Shown piece by piece: positions 36,224 to 47,121 of a stretch of DNA of 64,000 nucleotides. Each line of letters opens with the position of its first letter. The first letter of the stretch is position 1. The DNA is from Aurifilum marmelostoma. Its lineage: Eukaryota > Ascomycota > Sordariomycetes > Diaporthales > Cryphonectriaceae. The position numbers were made by a program, and so were the translations under genes. The notes under the pieces were generated by a model that ran no database searches, was not told where the DNA came from, and saw nothing but the letters and a program-made list of their open reading frames with translations. The stretch spans positions 1,674,001-1,738,000 of the forward strand of contig JAMXSV010000026.1 in the NCBI GenBank assembly GCA_027559495.1, in the 5' to 3' direction.

Positions 36224-37063
36224 TCACTCTCTTGCATCAGATGACAAGTCCACGCCACCACCACCAGAACCAACAGACCTTTCCTCTCGAGGCACGGAAG
36301 CAGCAGCAGCACCAGCAGCACCAGCAAGGGTTGTGCCCGCCTCTGGCGCCCACCTCTGCGCCCGCCGCGGCGGTGCTCCCAGCCCTCCGGCCCGCAGCGA
36401 GCTATAGCTCGACTTGATCGAGATGCTCTCGAGCAGACTCGACATCTCGGCCACGAACGCGCTCGAGATGGACTGCTCGGGCTGCTGCTGCCGTCTCCGC
36501 CCAGCGTGCCCGCTGCCACTACCGCTGCTCGAGCCCCGCCCGGCGTCGTCTTCCTCCTCCAGGCCATCGCCCCTGTCTTGTCCAGGCTCCCAGCCGCCCA
36601 TGCTGAATGTGCCGAGCGCGTGGACCCATCGGGCCGAGGAAGGGCCGTCGGCATCGGGACGGCGCGGGGAGGGCGTGATGGGGCGGATGGGAAAGGCGAG
36701 GACACGGCCGCTGCCCTGCGTCATGGGCGACGGCGGGCGGGGGCAGGAGAGGTGGCTCCGGGTTCGTTTGGAGAGGGCTCTGGATCTTGCTGCGCGGCCG
36801 CGGCGGCGGCGCCGGCGGCGCCGGCGTTGACAGTGGCTGATTGCCAAGAGGAGCATGCAGATGGAGATCAGGAGGAGGGTTGTCCCGCCGATGACGACCC
36901 CGATGATGAGGTGCGTGGTATCGATGGCTGAAAGCCTCTTGTGCAGCAGCTGTTGTGGTGTTGTGGATTCTGTAGGTGTGGCCGCCCACCAGGTCGAGAA
37001 GGTGAAGAAGAAGGGTGGTGATGTTGTGCTATGGCGGTCGAGAGGTGCCGGTGTCGTAGACAT
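36224..37063 (-). CDS. Single-pass membrane protein, low-complexity cytosolic part
   Basis: Single exon of 279 residues. One membrane helix at about 51-76 (LIIGVVIGGTTLLLISICML) is followed by a strong stop-transfer region of nine consecutive Arg (QRRRRRRRRRGRAARSR). The N-terminal 50 residues are Ser/Thr/Pro-rich without a signal peptide, so a type III (N-out) arrangement is likely. The cytosolic part has Pro/Ser and Gly/Ser stretches and an Ala-rich tail. A conserved-looking segment ISSAFVAEMSSLLESISIKS (about 195-215) is predicted helical. No family recognised. An N-terminal exon with a signal peptide may be missing from this model. Confidence 0.6.
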   Translation of the reverse strand: MSTTPAPLDRHSTTSPPFFFTFSTWWAATPTESTTPQQLLHKRLSAIDTTHLIIGVVIGGTTLLLISICMLLLAISHCQRRRRRRRRRGRAARSRALSKRTRSHLSCPRPPSPMTQGSGRVLAFPIRPITPSPRRPDADGPSSARWVHALGTFSMGGWEPGQDRGDGLEEEDDAGRGSSSGSGSGHAGRRRQQQPEQSISSAFVAEMSSLLESISIKSSYSSLRAGGLGAPPRRAQRWAPEAGTTLAGAAGAAAASVPREERSVGSGGGGVDLSSDARE

Positions 37064-37937
37064 GTCTGGTGGTATCTGTCAAACGTGCGTCGGTGGAGTT
37101 GGTGTCGTCGTCGAACGCAAACCATCAGAGGAAACGTGAGGTTCCCCCCGATACCATCAATTCGAAAAAAGAAGAAAAGAAAGTATGAACTGAGAAGCTC
37201 GATCAAGAATCGTGATCTTGACACTGACGCCTAGCCAAGTTGTCCAGAATTGTCCTCATCAGCTGCACAAGGCAGAGGGCAAACGCAGGTCCCGGAAACG
37301 AAGACAACATCTTGACAGTGAATATAAGATTGTCACACTAGGAAACGCGCTCATTTACATGGAAGGAGAAAAACAAATGAAAAGTGAGGTGTTCCAGCCT
37401 GAGCACTGCATCTGTGCGCTCGATTGCTTCTTTTCCTCCCCAAGCCTCCCTGACCGGGTTGGCTCGTCCCTTTTCTATGCCGGAGGGAAGCTCCATAGCG
37501 ACGGGTGGTGGCAGCAGACGAAACACAGAGCTTTGATGGTGTGGGTATAGATGGAACAAAGAAATGTGCTGCTGGAAGCCGCCGCCAGCATGTAGATTGA
37601 TTGTGGCATGGCTGCACAATATGAGTGGCGCCGACGGCAACCATCCGTGGTGCGCTGTGGCGGCGGGTAACAGCCACAAAGGTACTGAAGTCAAAGCGGG
37701 TTGTAAACAAGCAAGGAAAAGAATAGATAGTCCGTTTACGCCGCAGCAGAAACCCGAGACCTCTTCACAGAGGCAGACTTGCCAAATCAAGGTTCAGGCT
37801 CGCCGCTCAAGAAAGACGTCCCTCATCTCGCAAATAGTTGCCGTGACCAACGAATAAATGTCCTTTGCGACATCACTCGCACTGCCAGCTGTCTACGATG
37901 GATCTCGAATCGAATTTTTTGCCCTTCTCTGCGCTGA
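37064..37937. other. Spacer
   Basis: About 870 bases between two minus-strand genes; promoter of the single-pass protein gene and 3' flank of the next gene. No gene supported. Confidence 0.45.
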
Positions 37938-38829
37938 CTACTGCTCCGAGATTCTTCTGATGACGATCGGCTTTTCGAGATTTAGAATTTCGAGCGTGAT
38001 GTGTTTTCCCTCCTTCTCTTCGGACAGTGTGATGGTCGTCTTCACCTTTGGTGGTGACGGCGGAGTCTGTGGCTTGATCACCGTATATGATGGTATTTCT
38101 GACACTGTGGCGGTGTTTTCTCTTATGGCGGTGGGTGCTGGCACCTTGGCGCTGTTGCTGTGGTGGCTCTTCGGTGCCGTCGTGGGAGACGGGCCCTTCT
38201 TGGGCGTAGATGCTGAGGGAGGCTTGGCCGTAGTCTTCACTGTTTCCTCTCAGAGTCAGGGCGGAAAACTCGCATGGTAGAGCCAAGGCAGTGGATGCAA
38301 TAGCAGGATCTGCCGCGTAGCTCATGACATCGCTGGCTGCAGATGTGGTTGTGATGGTGGTAGCGTTGGGGACAAGAGCAAGAGCAGTAGCAGCGGTCTC
38401 TCCAAACATCATGTCCTCACCCGCAGTGTTGGCCGACGCTGTTGACGGCTCTGTTGTCTCAGATGGGACCGGCTTCTGCTGCCATATGGTCGAGCCATCT
38501 TTGGTAAACTGGTAGAACCATTCGCCTGTCTCTCGTGGTCAGCAAAGAGACGTTACTTCAGGTTCAGTCGTCCTCATGATCGCAAGAGACAGCCATCACC
38601 CACCATCCTCTTGTTGTTTTGCTCGCCACCAGCCGTCCCACCGGGATTCATCGATCCGCTCCCATTGTGACCACTCCGGTGCAGGCGCCGGGGCCGGGGG
38701 CTGAGGAGGAGGTGCAAGAGCCTTCGGGGCGGCTCTCCGATAGAGTGGATAGCGGGACACCTTTGACGGTATCTGATTCTTTGGTGGCTCATATCTGACC
38801 ACTTCATATGAGTCCATCTCGGCCGACAT
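37938..38829 (-). CDS. Low-complexity protein of unknown function, splice form uncertain
   Basis: Exon 1 is 38829-38604 (MSAEMDSYEVVRYEPPKNQI), exon 2 starts at 38525 (GEWFYQFTKDGSTIWQQKP). The junction is phase-correct with a GTGGGT donor. Two models follow. (a) A second intron 38420-38240 (GTGAGG donor, CTGAC branch site, AACAG acceptor) joins to VKTTAKPPSASTPKKG, ending at 37938; 210 residues. (b) No second intron but one surplus base near 38242; 270 residues. The 181-nt putative intron is fully open and protein-like, which favours (b); the good splice signals favour (a). The Trp/Tyr-rich block at the exon 1/2 junction (EWSQWERIDESRWDGWW) is the only distinctive part. Not recognised. Confidence 0.6.
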
Positions 38830-40059
38830 GGTTGACAGAGAAGAAGATTGGATTTGAAGGCTCAAACGATGGCCTGTTGAAGGCGTCCCGTTAAATATCT
38901 GACGATCGAGCTGGGTGGTGTGGTAAGGAGGGGGGGGGTGGAATGATTCGTAGGAAGGATAAGAAGGATCTTGAGGCTGTTCTAATATAGCTCCGGCAGT
39001 CTTAAGTTCAGCACGCAGGCAAATGATCGACGTTTCGAATAGTTATATGTAAGGGAGATATAGTTTGAGGGTATCAGGGCTCCTCCCTGGCCAGCATATT
39101 GCGAGAACCCTTTCTTGGAGCTGCTGACCGGGAAAAAACGCTGGCACGAGAGGCCGCAGGGCTGCCCGGGGGATTAAATAGCACTTTCTGTGTGACCATA
39201 AGAATCATGACACTCCGGTCCAGATCCTCGGGGTTTCAATGCTTCAATGCGACGTCTGTAGGATCGAGAGTGGTGGATCTGTTGGGTTTCCTGCTCTGCA
39301 GCTCGTTTATGTCTAAGGTCACGTTGTTAATGTGGGTAGTTCCAATAGATATCTCCAATTGTTCTAAGCGACATCTGCTAAGAGCCCAACCCGTCAAGGT
39401 GCGCGGTGCGTTGGTGGATTTGTGCACTTTTGCCTGCAAGTCAAGAGTCTGAGAATCGTCAAGAACTCAGACTAGCATCGTGATGGAGTTTGAGTTGGTT
39501 CATTAGGCAAAGCACCCAGAAGGCAGCTGATTTGTTAAAGTTTGTCGATCCAAGTAGGAAATCCCGGACCGTCAATTATTGGGAGGGGTGGGGGGTGGTA
39601 TTGCTGCCTTACTGTACTCGTACTCTGCCCAACGCCACCAAGTTGCAGTAGGCTGAACAATAGCCAATAGTCCAGTCTCCCGGGACACGCCCTGTTCAAC
39701 GAGAAACTGGCAGCCACTGGAGAACGAGGCTTCGTCACGGTCTAAAAAAAAATAAACGGGTGTGACCGCACCGACGTTCTATCAGTTCTCATTTGAGGCG
39801 GCCTGTTGTCGTGCTTGGTGGCTAGCACGTGTCCTCTTTCGTATGGTCTTGCGCACTCCAGAAAAGACAACTTTTTAGGCGCGGTGCATGTCTTCACTGC
39901 CATCTCACTGCCCCCCCCTCGCGAATGCTGTTGGCATGCTCTGGCTCGCCGAGAAGTAGGCACAGCCGGCGGCAAGCTTCGGTGTGCCTGGCCGCGACCA
40001 CGACACTGGACATTCTCCGCGCGCTTGGTGGCCTCCAGAGAGCTAGTCGGGGCCCGTTG
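38830..40059. other. Spacer
   Basis: About 1.2 kb upstream of the low-complexity protein gene and downstream of the decayed GT69 gene. No supported gene. Confidence 0.45.
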
Positions 40060-41065
40060 TCACGTTAAGATGTCGTTCCAGGGGCGCCCTTCGGGCTTGC
40101 CCATGGCCTCCATCCACTTGACTAGCTCGGGGGGCTGGACCTCCAGTCAAACATAAACCGCGAATACTGTTCCGGCACCACCCACCTGGAGGCGTAGCCT
40201 GTGAGGGGTCTTGATGTCCCTGACGCGGTCGTCCGGGTATCCGAGGTTTACTCACTCTCGGTATAAAGGCGATCAAGCCATAGCTGACATGCCACAGGTC
40301 CTAGCTGCAGAGCTGCGGCTCGTCCTGGAAGCCCTCTCCCGGTCTGTAGCTGCAGATGAACACCTCCCTGTCAAGGGTGGCTTGGCCGTGGAGGCGACGG
40401 CGCCGTGTTGTGCAACAGCTGGATACCCGTGATGATGGACGAGCTTGGTACCTATGTTCGCGTCCATGCCCTCCCAGAATGAGTTCCGAGCCTAGTTGAT
40501 GAGATCAGCAACAATATCTGCACTCAGAGAGCATGTTCCGGGCCACCCACGAGTTTCCCGCTCCAGTCCTCATGCAGTTTTGAAGAACGACTCGTCAGAG
40601 AGGTTCTTTGCCACCCAGACGTCGTAAATGGTGAGATTAGCCTGAACATAGGCCCAGTTCATAGCACACGTCATGCCAACTTGTCGCTTCGCCCTGCTGG
40701 TCGTGAAGAAGTACTCGATTGCAATCGCCTGGACAGCGGCTTGGAAGGCGGCGAGCACATCCGGAGTGCCATCGTCCGAACTACCCTCGACAACCGACGA
40801 GAGGTGCAGATGTCTCTGCCGGAAAAGCTGATCGCTTCGACGATGCTGCCGAGGAGGCGACGGAGCAGGTCGACGCCGCGGGTGTGGTCAAGAACGAAAG
40901 GGAATCTGATGTGGTCGCGAGGCTTGTGCGCAGGCGCTTCCAGGAATCCCCGTAGCGGGCCAAGCCTGCCGGCCCAGGGCGCTCCAGCGCTTTGAAGGTG
41001 TGTGGTTCTTTGAGCCCAAAACCGCCTGGAAGGCGCACTAGCGACTCATCGTTCAAAACATGCAA
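40060..41065 (-). pseudogene. Decayed CAP59/CMT1-like glycosyltransferase (GT69)
   Basis: Pieces in different frames on the minus strand follow the order of this family (alpha-1,3-mannosyltransferases of fungal capsule and wall). About 40957-40840: HIRFPFVLDHTRGVDLLRRL and GSIVEAISFSGRDIC. About 40815-40570: VVEGSSDDGTPDVLAAF (like the SIVEGGSTDGT block), then CAMNWAYVQ and LTIYDVWVAKNLS (like the CAMDW...YDVWVAR block). About 40490-40400: RNSFWEGMDANIGTKLV. About 40385-40256: GEGFQDEPQLCS and DLWHVSYGLIAFIPR (like ECSLFCKDLWRGFGRIAVVPRV). About 40190-40060: GYASRWVVPEQ and PPELVKWMEAMGKPEGRPWN. Third-position C/G bias remains in the pieces. At least four frame changes and a missing stretch after FFTTS make it non-functional as read. 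Family assignment is from remembered motifs. Confidence 0.65.
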
Positions 41066-42942
41066 GTCTCCCCCCCCCCCCCTTCCTTCCTTCTCTTCGA
41101 CCCCCGCCCCCCCCCCTCCCGGACCACGGCAGGCGCTGTGCCTCTGGACGATCCTGAAAGCGGTTGGCCGGCCGTGACAGCATGTATCCCTTCGCGAGAG
41201 TACGATACTAGGAGGTCATTAGGACGGTAAGCGTGACTACTGCGAGCCATCCCACCCATGATGACCTCTTGACACACCGGGATACGTCATGAAGGCTGAC
41301 CTCCGCGAGATGCAGCATCGTCCAGAGGCACAGCTGCACAGGCTAGAGGCGCCTCGAGGTGGGCTCCGAACTGTCTGGACCCATGCCTACAGCGCCGGCA
41401 GTGGGGGAGGTGGGGGAACCACGGCGTCATGTTTTGAGAACCTCCCGCCTCTCCCGAGGTCCCCAATCGGCCCGGGGGCTGCTGTTGATGGTGGACGGCC
41501 AGCTCTTCCGAAAATAACCCCAACTAGTGTCTGCCCAACCTCACAGGTGCGCTTGACGGCGGCTTTAGGTTGGGTACCAAGGTCGTGGTCCAGCCTGCTA
41601 TGGGATCGTAGGATCGTAGCACCTGCGGCTGGCAGGCAGTGTGCTACGGTCCGTGTGGAATCACCACTTTCTTGCTTCTTTTGGTGCCTTGTGGCAGCCC
41701 ATAATGCAGGTTCATATTGGGCCAATTGGGCGAGTGTGTATAATCACACGACGCCGGGCTTCGATGCAGCAGTGTTCATGGTGGTAATTAGGTCAACAAT
41801 TCCCCTGGATTACCTTGGAATGGTTCAGGGTGGTTACTCTCTAAGCGTTGGGCCTTCCACTTCCCGACTTACCGTGAGCTAAATCCCTCTGTCATGACGG
41901 AGAGATTCTCAGCTTCTTTAGAAGGTAAAGGAGCTATGCATAAGTCAAGGTCTCTTTATGTTTTCTCTACTCAATGATTTCGAGATCCTGATGGGGAAGC
42001 CTCATCTTGGCTTTGATATAATTATGTCAATGAAGAGCTAGATACGGGGCAAGTCACCCCACCAGCGTTTGGAACAACAGATCTCTGTGGTGGAGCATCC
42101 CATGTTGGATCTACATCGAGTCACCAAGGAAATTGGAAGGTATTGTCTATTACAGATGATTGAGATGGCTCTGAGGTCAGTTGCACGAGTGCCAGAAGAA
42201 CAGATGAAAACCTATGCAAAGCCATTGTCTGCCTGAACGCACGTACACAACCTCAGATTCTATTCACCTCCCGTTTAGCATTGTCAGTCTTGGAGACAAA
42301 TGAGGTCCGAAGACCCGTCACTGCTTGATGATTGTTCTGACCAAGGTGAAGAATCTGCTCGAATGTGGTAGAGTCACCTTGTAATTATGTCTTGGACGTT
42401 GAACATCTATCATTAAATATCTGGAGGCTTTCAAAGCAAGCATTGTCTGAACTACACTCTTTTACAAACTGAAGCAAGCCACCAGCAACGACCTTTCCCG
42501 GGGCTTCTCTGCCTTCAACCCGTTGGCCGGCACTCTTTGTGCTGCAATAACTTGGGATCAAGTCCACGATATCTCCCTTCTGCTTCGTTGTCGGTCTCTT
42601 TTGTTTGTGTTTCTTCCAAACCACCCAAGTTAAACCCACGGCGTCTTGTTTTAGTTTCTCGCGCGCAACCTTGGGTCCCTCACTTCTGGCTCACCATCCC
42701 TCCTGCGACTCCTGGGAACCCTCGAAACTTCTTGATAGGGATGCCACACGCCAGACCTATTGATCTGTTCAACCTCGCTTGCTTGACAGCAGGATAGGCC
42801 TGAGTCACTCGCCCCGTTGACGGTCGCAGCAGAAGGACTACGCAATCTGTGCTGGGCCACGACAAAAACTCCTGATAGACCCCGCCATTGATCGGCTTCC
42901 CATCCATTTCCTCTTTCTGTCTCGCTCGGTCTGTTTCTCGAC
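41066..42942. other. Spacer, possibly with further gene debris
   Basis: About 1.9 kb. C-runs at 41071-41083 and 41107-41116 and short open frames around 41290-41880 on both strands. The part adjoining the GT69 relic (41080-41300) could contain its decayed 5' end, but I cannot align it. The last 400 bases are the promoter of the surface protein gene. Confidence 0.4.
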
Positions 42943-44553
42943 ATGGAAAGGATCCTCAAAGCTACCGTCATGCTCGCCACGCTCCTCCTGCTCGCTTTCC
43001 CCGTCGGCAGTTGCGCCTGCAACAAAATGAAGACACCACCAGCGGAGCAGGTCATCTCAACCGCGACGTCTGTCATCAACTGCTTCTCTGCCACGGCTCC
43101 TCACCTGGAGGGATGCTGTCCCCAGGGCTTCGCCAACTGCTATCGCGTTGGTATGTGTTTCGATGGGGGCGGCTGTGTTGAGGGCTGCACCGGCCTTGGG
43201 CAGTACACCGCCTTCCAGACAGTGTCGTTCACCTGGTGAGTAATTATCACATCACTCACGACTACCTCGATGTGTCACCGGGGCTGACAAATGAGACTTG
43301 TGTGTAGTGGCATGGAAGAGATCTGTACGACAAGCCTGTCTGTGGATCAGGACCTTACTGAGAGCTACTTGATACAATGCGCCAACCCTTCTCTTGTTGC
43401 TAGCACGGCGCCACCAGGCACCACAGTCTCGACCACAGCGGCCTCTTCGGGACAACAGAGCACTCGAGAGGGTGATGTCTTGAGCGCAGAACCAGGACCG
43501 ATGTCGTCAATGACAGGTAAGGAAGTTCCGAAAGGCCCGTTTCCGGGCTCTATAATATCAATAGCAGTGGGAGATATTACACGAGGCACCAATATCTCAC
43601 GACGGTCCAGCGGGGTACAGGGAAGCAAGCCCTTTTGCCGTTTCACCTCTTTTATGGACCATCACTCCGATGCCACACCGTTTCCAGAAACTGTGGTCTG
43701 TGATGAGAGAGACCTTATCTATCCTATCTGACCATGGATTCTACCTGAAGAAGTCCCCAGGCTTAGGGCATCGACAGATTCGGACTCGCCCGTTCTCAAC
43801 ATGGGCGATTCTCCAAATCCCACCCATATACTTTCTCCCCCCCCCCTGCCCCCCCTCCTCTCCTGGGGACACTATGGCCATTGTCCAAAGCAGTAGTAAC
43901 TGACATGAGAACCTCTCATCATAGTCACCACTCTCCCATGGCTAGAGACATCAGCAGTCGGCTCACTAGCCCCAGTACCCACGACCCCCATCACCATCAC
44001 CGCTCCAGGCGCGCAGACAGCAACGGCCCTCTCACTCCAACCTCACGACAGCAGCGATGTGACGACCATCGAACACGCTCTCACCAGCACCGCAGAAGCT
44101 GCTCCCTCCGCCGTAACGGCAAGTGGTATAGATGCCATCGCGTCTACAAGCTCCACCTCCGCACACCCATCGTCGTCCTCCTCCTCGGACGGAGCCATCA
44201 TTGGCGCCGTGGTAGCCCTCGTGATCCTGGTGCTGCTTGTCGGCGGGCTGGCCAGCTACCTGAGACGCCAGCCAGAGCGCCGGAAGCAGCTGGTCTTCTG
44301 GCGCCAGCGGCGGCGGAGCTGGATCCCCGGGGTCCTCTATGATCCGTCCCGAGACAGAAAGCACTCTGCAAGCAGTCTCCCCGAGGGCGGTGGTAACATC
44401 GTCCGGAGCATCAGCAGTTCCTCGAGCAGCGTTACCGACGTGGAGATACAGCAGGCGACGGCTGTCCGCTACTACCAGACCTCGCCGCGGGAGATCGAGA
44501 TGGCGCAGATGAGAGCGAGTGGTGGCGGGTTTGTGCCTAGGGCTGGGCTGTGA
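42943..44553 (+). CDS. Mid2/WSC-like cell-surface protein (Cys-rich head, Ser/Thr stalk, one membrane helix)
   Basis: Three exons (42943-43235, 43308-43516, 43925-44553) encode 376 residues. MERILKATVMLATLLLLAFP is the signal peptide. The mature head of about 95 residues has around 12 Cys (SCACNKM, CCPQGFANC, MCFDGGGCVEGC, EICTTS). It is followed by a Ser/Thr/Pro/Ala stalk (about 140-250), a membrane helix IIGAVVALVILVLLVGGLA and a cytosolic tail with RRQPERRKQLVFWRQRRR and Ser-rich stretches, ending GFVPRAGL. The layout is that of fungal wall-stress sensors, but the Cys pattern is not a canonical WSC domain. The second intron (408 nt) is long for this genome; it has a GTAAGG donor, a TAACTGAC branch site and an ATAG acceptor and phases agree, yet an extra exon inside it is possible. 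Confidence 0.75.
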
Positions 44554-45191
44554 AGATGCTGGGAAGATCTCTGGGGCCTTGGTCCTCTTTGCTTCATTCT
44601 CGATCTTGCTTGCGGTGACTTTTTTTTTTTTTTTTGTCTCTTTCTTTTTCTAGTCAGAATTTTGAAGCTATTAAAGGACTAAACACAAAAGGTAATAGTA
44701 GTAGTGATTCTCTATTTCGGCCGCGATGGGCCAGCGTCAAGGTGAGAAAACAATATCAAGTGAGACAGACGTCGACTCCTGATCTACCAAGACTTGCCCA
44801 AGAACACCTTCTCTTCGTTCCCACAGACAGATCCAGGGCAAGGCATTTTCCTGCTCTGAACTCCTGCCTTCACACCACATTGCCGGGAAATCGCACTCAC
44901 AATACCCTCGCAGGATTGGCCGGCGGCGTCACCACGTCATGCGCATAACCAGCCAACAACATGAGCATGGACTCGCCAATCAAACTTGGGTAATTACGTG
45001 ATTGAACTCGAGCCCAGATGCGCAAGTCCTCAATAAGCACCAAGTTCTATTGACAAAAGATGCTATGATCTAGAGCATGGGACATACTCCGACGTGACCA
45101 AGTATACACCTTGGAAATCAGACACATGTATAATCCAACCTTCTTCAGTGGTCTGGTCTATAGACACATTTACTCGGCGAAACCAACACTT
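44554..45191. other. Convergent spacer
   Basis: 638 bases between the surface protein gene (+) and aldehyde dehydrogenase gene (-). T17 run near 44620. Nothing else seen. Confidence 0.5.
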
Positions 45192-47054
45192 TCAAGTCTT
45201 GTTGGTCCAGAAGCCCTGCGGGTTACACCACCCCTTGAGCCCCACCACGCCCCAGTCCATCCCGATCCCACTCGCCTTGTGTCCTCCAAAGGGCATATTG
45301 TGCGCCACCTGGAAATGGCCATTCACCCAGACGCTGCCGGCCTCGAGCTGGTCGGCAATCTTGGTGGCCCTCTCGACGCTGCTGCTCCAGACAGAGGCGC
45401 CCAGCCCGGCCTCGACGGCGTTGACCCTGCGGACCACGTCGTCCTCGTCGGTCCAGCGCAGCAGCGGGAGGATGGGGCCGAAGGGCTCCTCCCTCACGAT
45501 GCGCGACTCGTCGCTGGGGTTGTCGATGAGGGTGGGCGGGAACAGCAGGCCCTTGGTCTTGATGGTTGCCTTCTCCTTGAGGCCGCCGAGGGCGACGGTC
45601 CACTTCTGCGCCTCGGCCTCTTCGAAGAACTCCTTGACCTTGTCATACTGCATTGCGTTCTGTTTGTTCGAGGGGGGAATGTCATTAGCACTCTGAGGGT
45701 TCTGCGTACTGTAACTCGAATTACCAAGAGGCGAGATGGAGCACGTACTTGGACAGGGCCGACCACCGTCTTCGGGTCCGTGGCCACTCCATACGGCATG
45801 TTCTCGCGGACAAAGGTGATCATGGCGGCGAGGAACGCGTCGTAGATCTTGTCGTGGACGTAGACCCGTTTGATGTTCATGCAGATCTGGCCTGAGCAGA
45901 GGAAAGCCAGCGAGGAGACCTAACCACGAAAGAAAAACCCCCCCCCCCCGCATCACATCAGTCCAAGGTCGAGTAGTGAAGGGAACATCTCCCGCTCTTT
46001 TTTTTTTTCCCCTTCCTTTCTTCTTAGTAACTCACCGCCGGCACGACCTTGGCAAGGTCGGCATCCTCACAGACAACAGCCGCATCGTTGCCCCCCAGCT
46101 CCAGCGTGACCCGCTTGAGCGTGCGCCCGCACACCTCGGCCACCTTCCTGCCCGTCGGTATGCTGCCCGTGAAGCTGACCTTGGCGATGCCCGGGTGCTC
46201 CGTCAGCAGCGGGCCGAGGCTCTCGTCGCCGCTCAGCACCTGCACCACGCCGGGCGGGAAGACCTTGGCCGCGAGCTCGCCTATCCTGAGGAGGGCGTAG
46301 GGGGCGTACGGGCTCGGCTTCACGATGACGCTTTTTTTTTTTTTTTTTTTTGGAACCGTTAGGCGATTCGATTGATCTCGTCACAGGTGATTCTTTTCTT
46401 TTTTTTTTTTTTTTTTTTTTTTTTTTGGCGGGGGTCATGAACTCACGTGTTGCCAGCCAACACAGCAGGCCCGATCTTGCCCAGGCCCAGCAGGAGCGGC
46501 CAGTTCCAAGGGATGATGGCCGCCCCGACCCCGAGAGACCGGTACCTCACCACAGCCGACCGCGCGGGCGTGTCCTCGACGACCTCGTCCGGGATGCGCA
46601 GCGTCGCCGTGCCGCGCAGGTGGTCCAGCACCATGGCCAGCTCGACGGCGGCGTTCTGCACCGACTTGCCCGTCTCGGCGACGTCAATGTCGCGCAGGCC
46701 GTCGTGGTTGGCCGCGATGGCGTCGGCCAGGCGGAGCAGGTGTCCCGCGCGCTCGTCCCAGGACAGGGCGCGCCAGGCCGGGTAGGCCGTCCTGGCCGCC
46801 GCCACGGCGCGGTCGACCTCGTGCTCGCCCGAGAGGGGCACCTCGGGCAGGGCCTCCTCTGTGGAGGGGTCTACGCCGTGGTGGGTTCTTGGGGGGGGTG
46901 GACGTGAGCTCATTGTTGATGAGGTTGTAGTAGGGCGCCTGTGTGTGTGAATGTGCGCGCGCGCGTGTGTGCGTGTGTGGGTTGTTTGTTAGATGTGGGA
47001 TTGTTTTCTTGGTTTGGCCTGTGCCTTGTTGTCATGTTTGGGAGCAGGGTGTTT

Positions 47055-47085
<31 letters not shown>

Positions 47086-47121
47086 GATATTACTTACCGT
47101 AAAGTCAATCTTGTAAGCCAT
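45192..47121 (-). CDS. NAD(P)-dependent aldehyde dehydrogenase, frame broken by one base
   Basis: Five exons on the minus strand: 47121-47098 (MAYKIDFT), 46938-46447, 46330-46036, 45919-45749, 45659-45192. Total is one base over 483 codons (482 residues). The surplus lies at the G8 run (+ 46891-46898): before it the frame reads APYYNLINNELTST, after it THHGVDPSTEEALPEVPLSG. Family marks: PWNWPLLLGLGK, KPSPYAP, nucleotide-binding FTGSIPTGRKV, catalytic-base region LELGGND, nucleophile in FLCSGQICM, and EEPFGPILPLL. Reaction of the family: oxidation of an aldehyde to the acid with NAD(P)+; the substrate cannot be told. Intron 2 (46446-46331) ends in an unusual poly(A)-G acceptor. Without correction, translation from this start would end early. 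An alternative in-frame ATG at 46913 after the run would give a shorter protein without the first 19 or so residues. Confidence 0.85.
46937..46984. repeat. Alternating GT/GC tract in ALDH intron 1
   Basis: A 48-base stretch of nearly perfect alternating purine-pyrimidine (GTGTGTG, GCGCGCGCG, GTGTGTGCGTGTG) lies at the 3' end of the first intron of the aldehyde dehydrogenase gene. Such tracts are able to adopt Z-DNA; whether it does is unknown. Confidence 0.7.

Noticed and set aside
45111..45845. 244-codon open frame on the plus strand
   Set aside because: Antisense to the last exons of aldehyde dehydrogenase.
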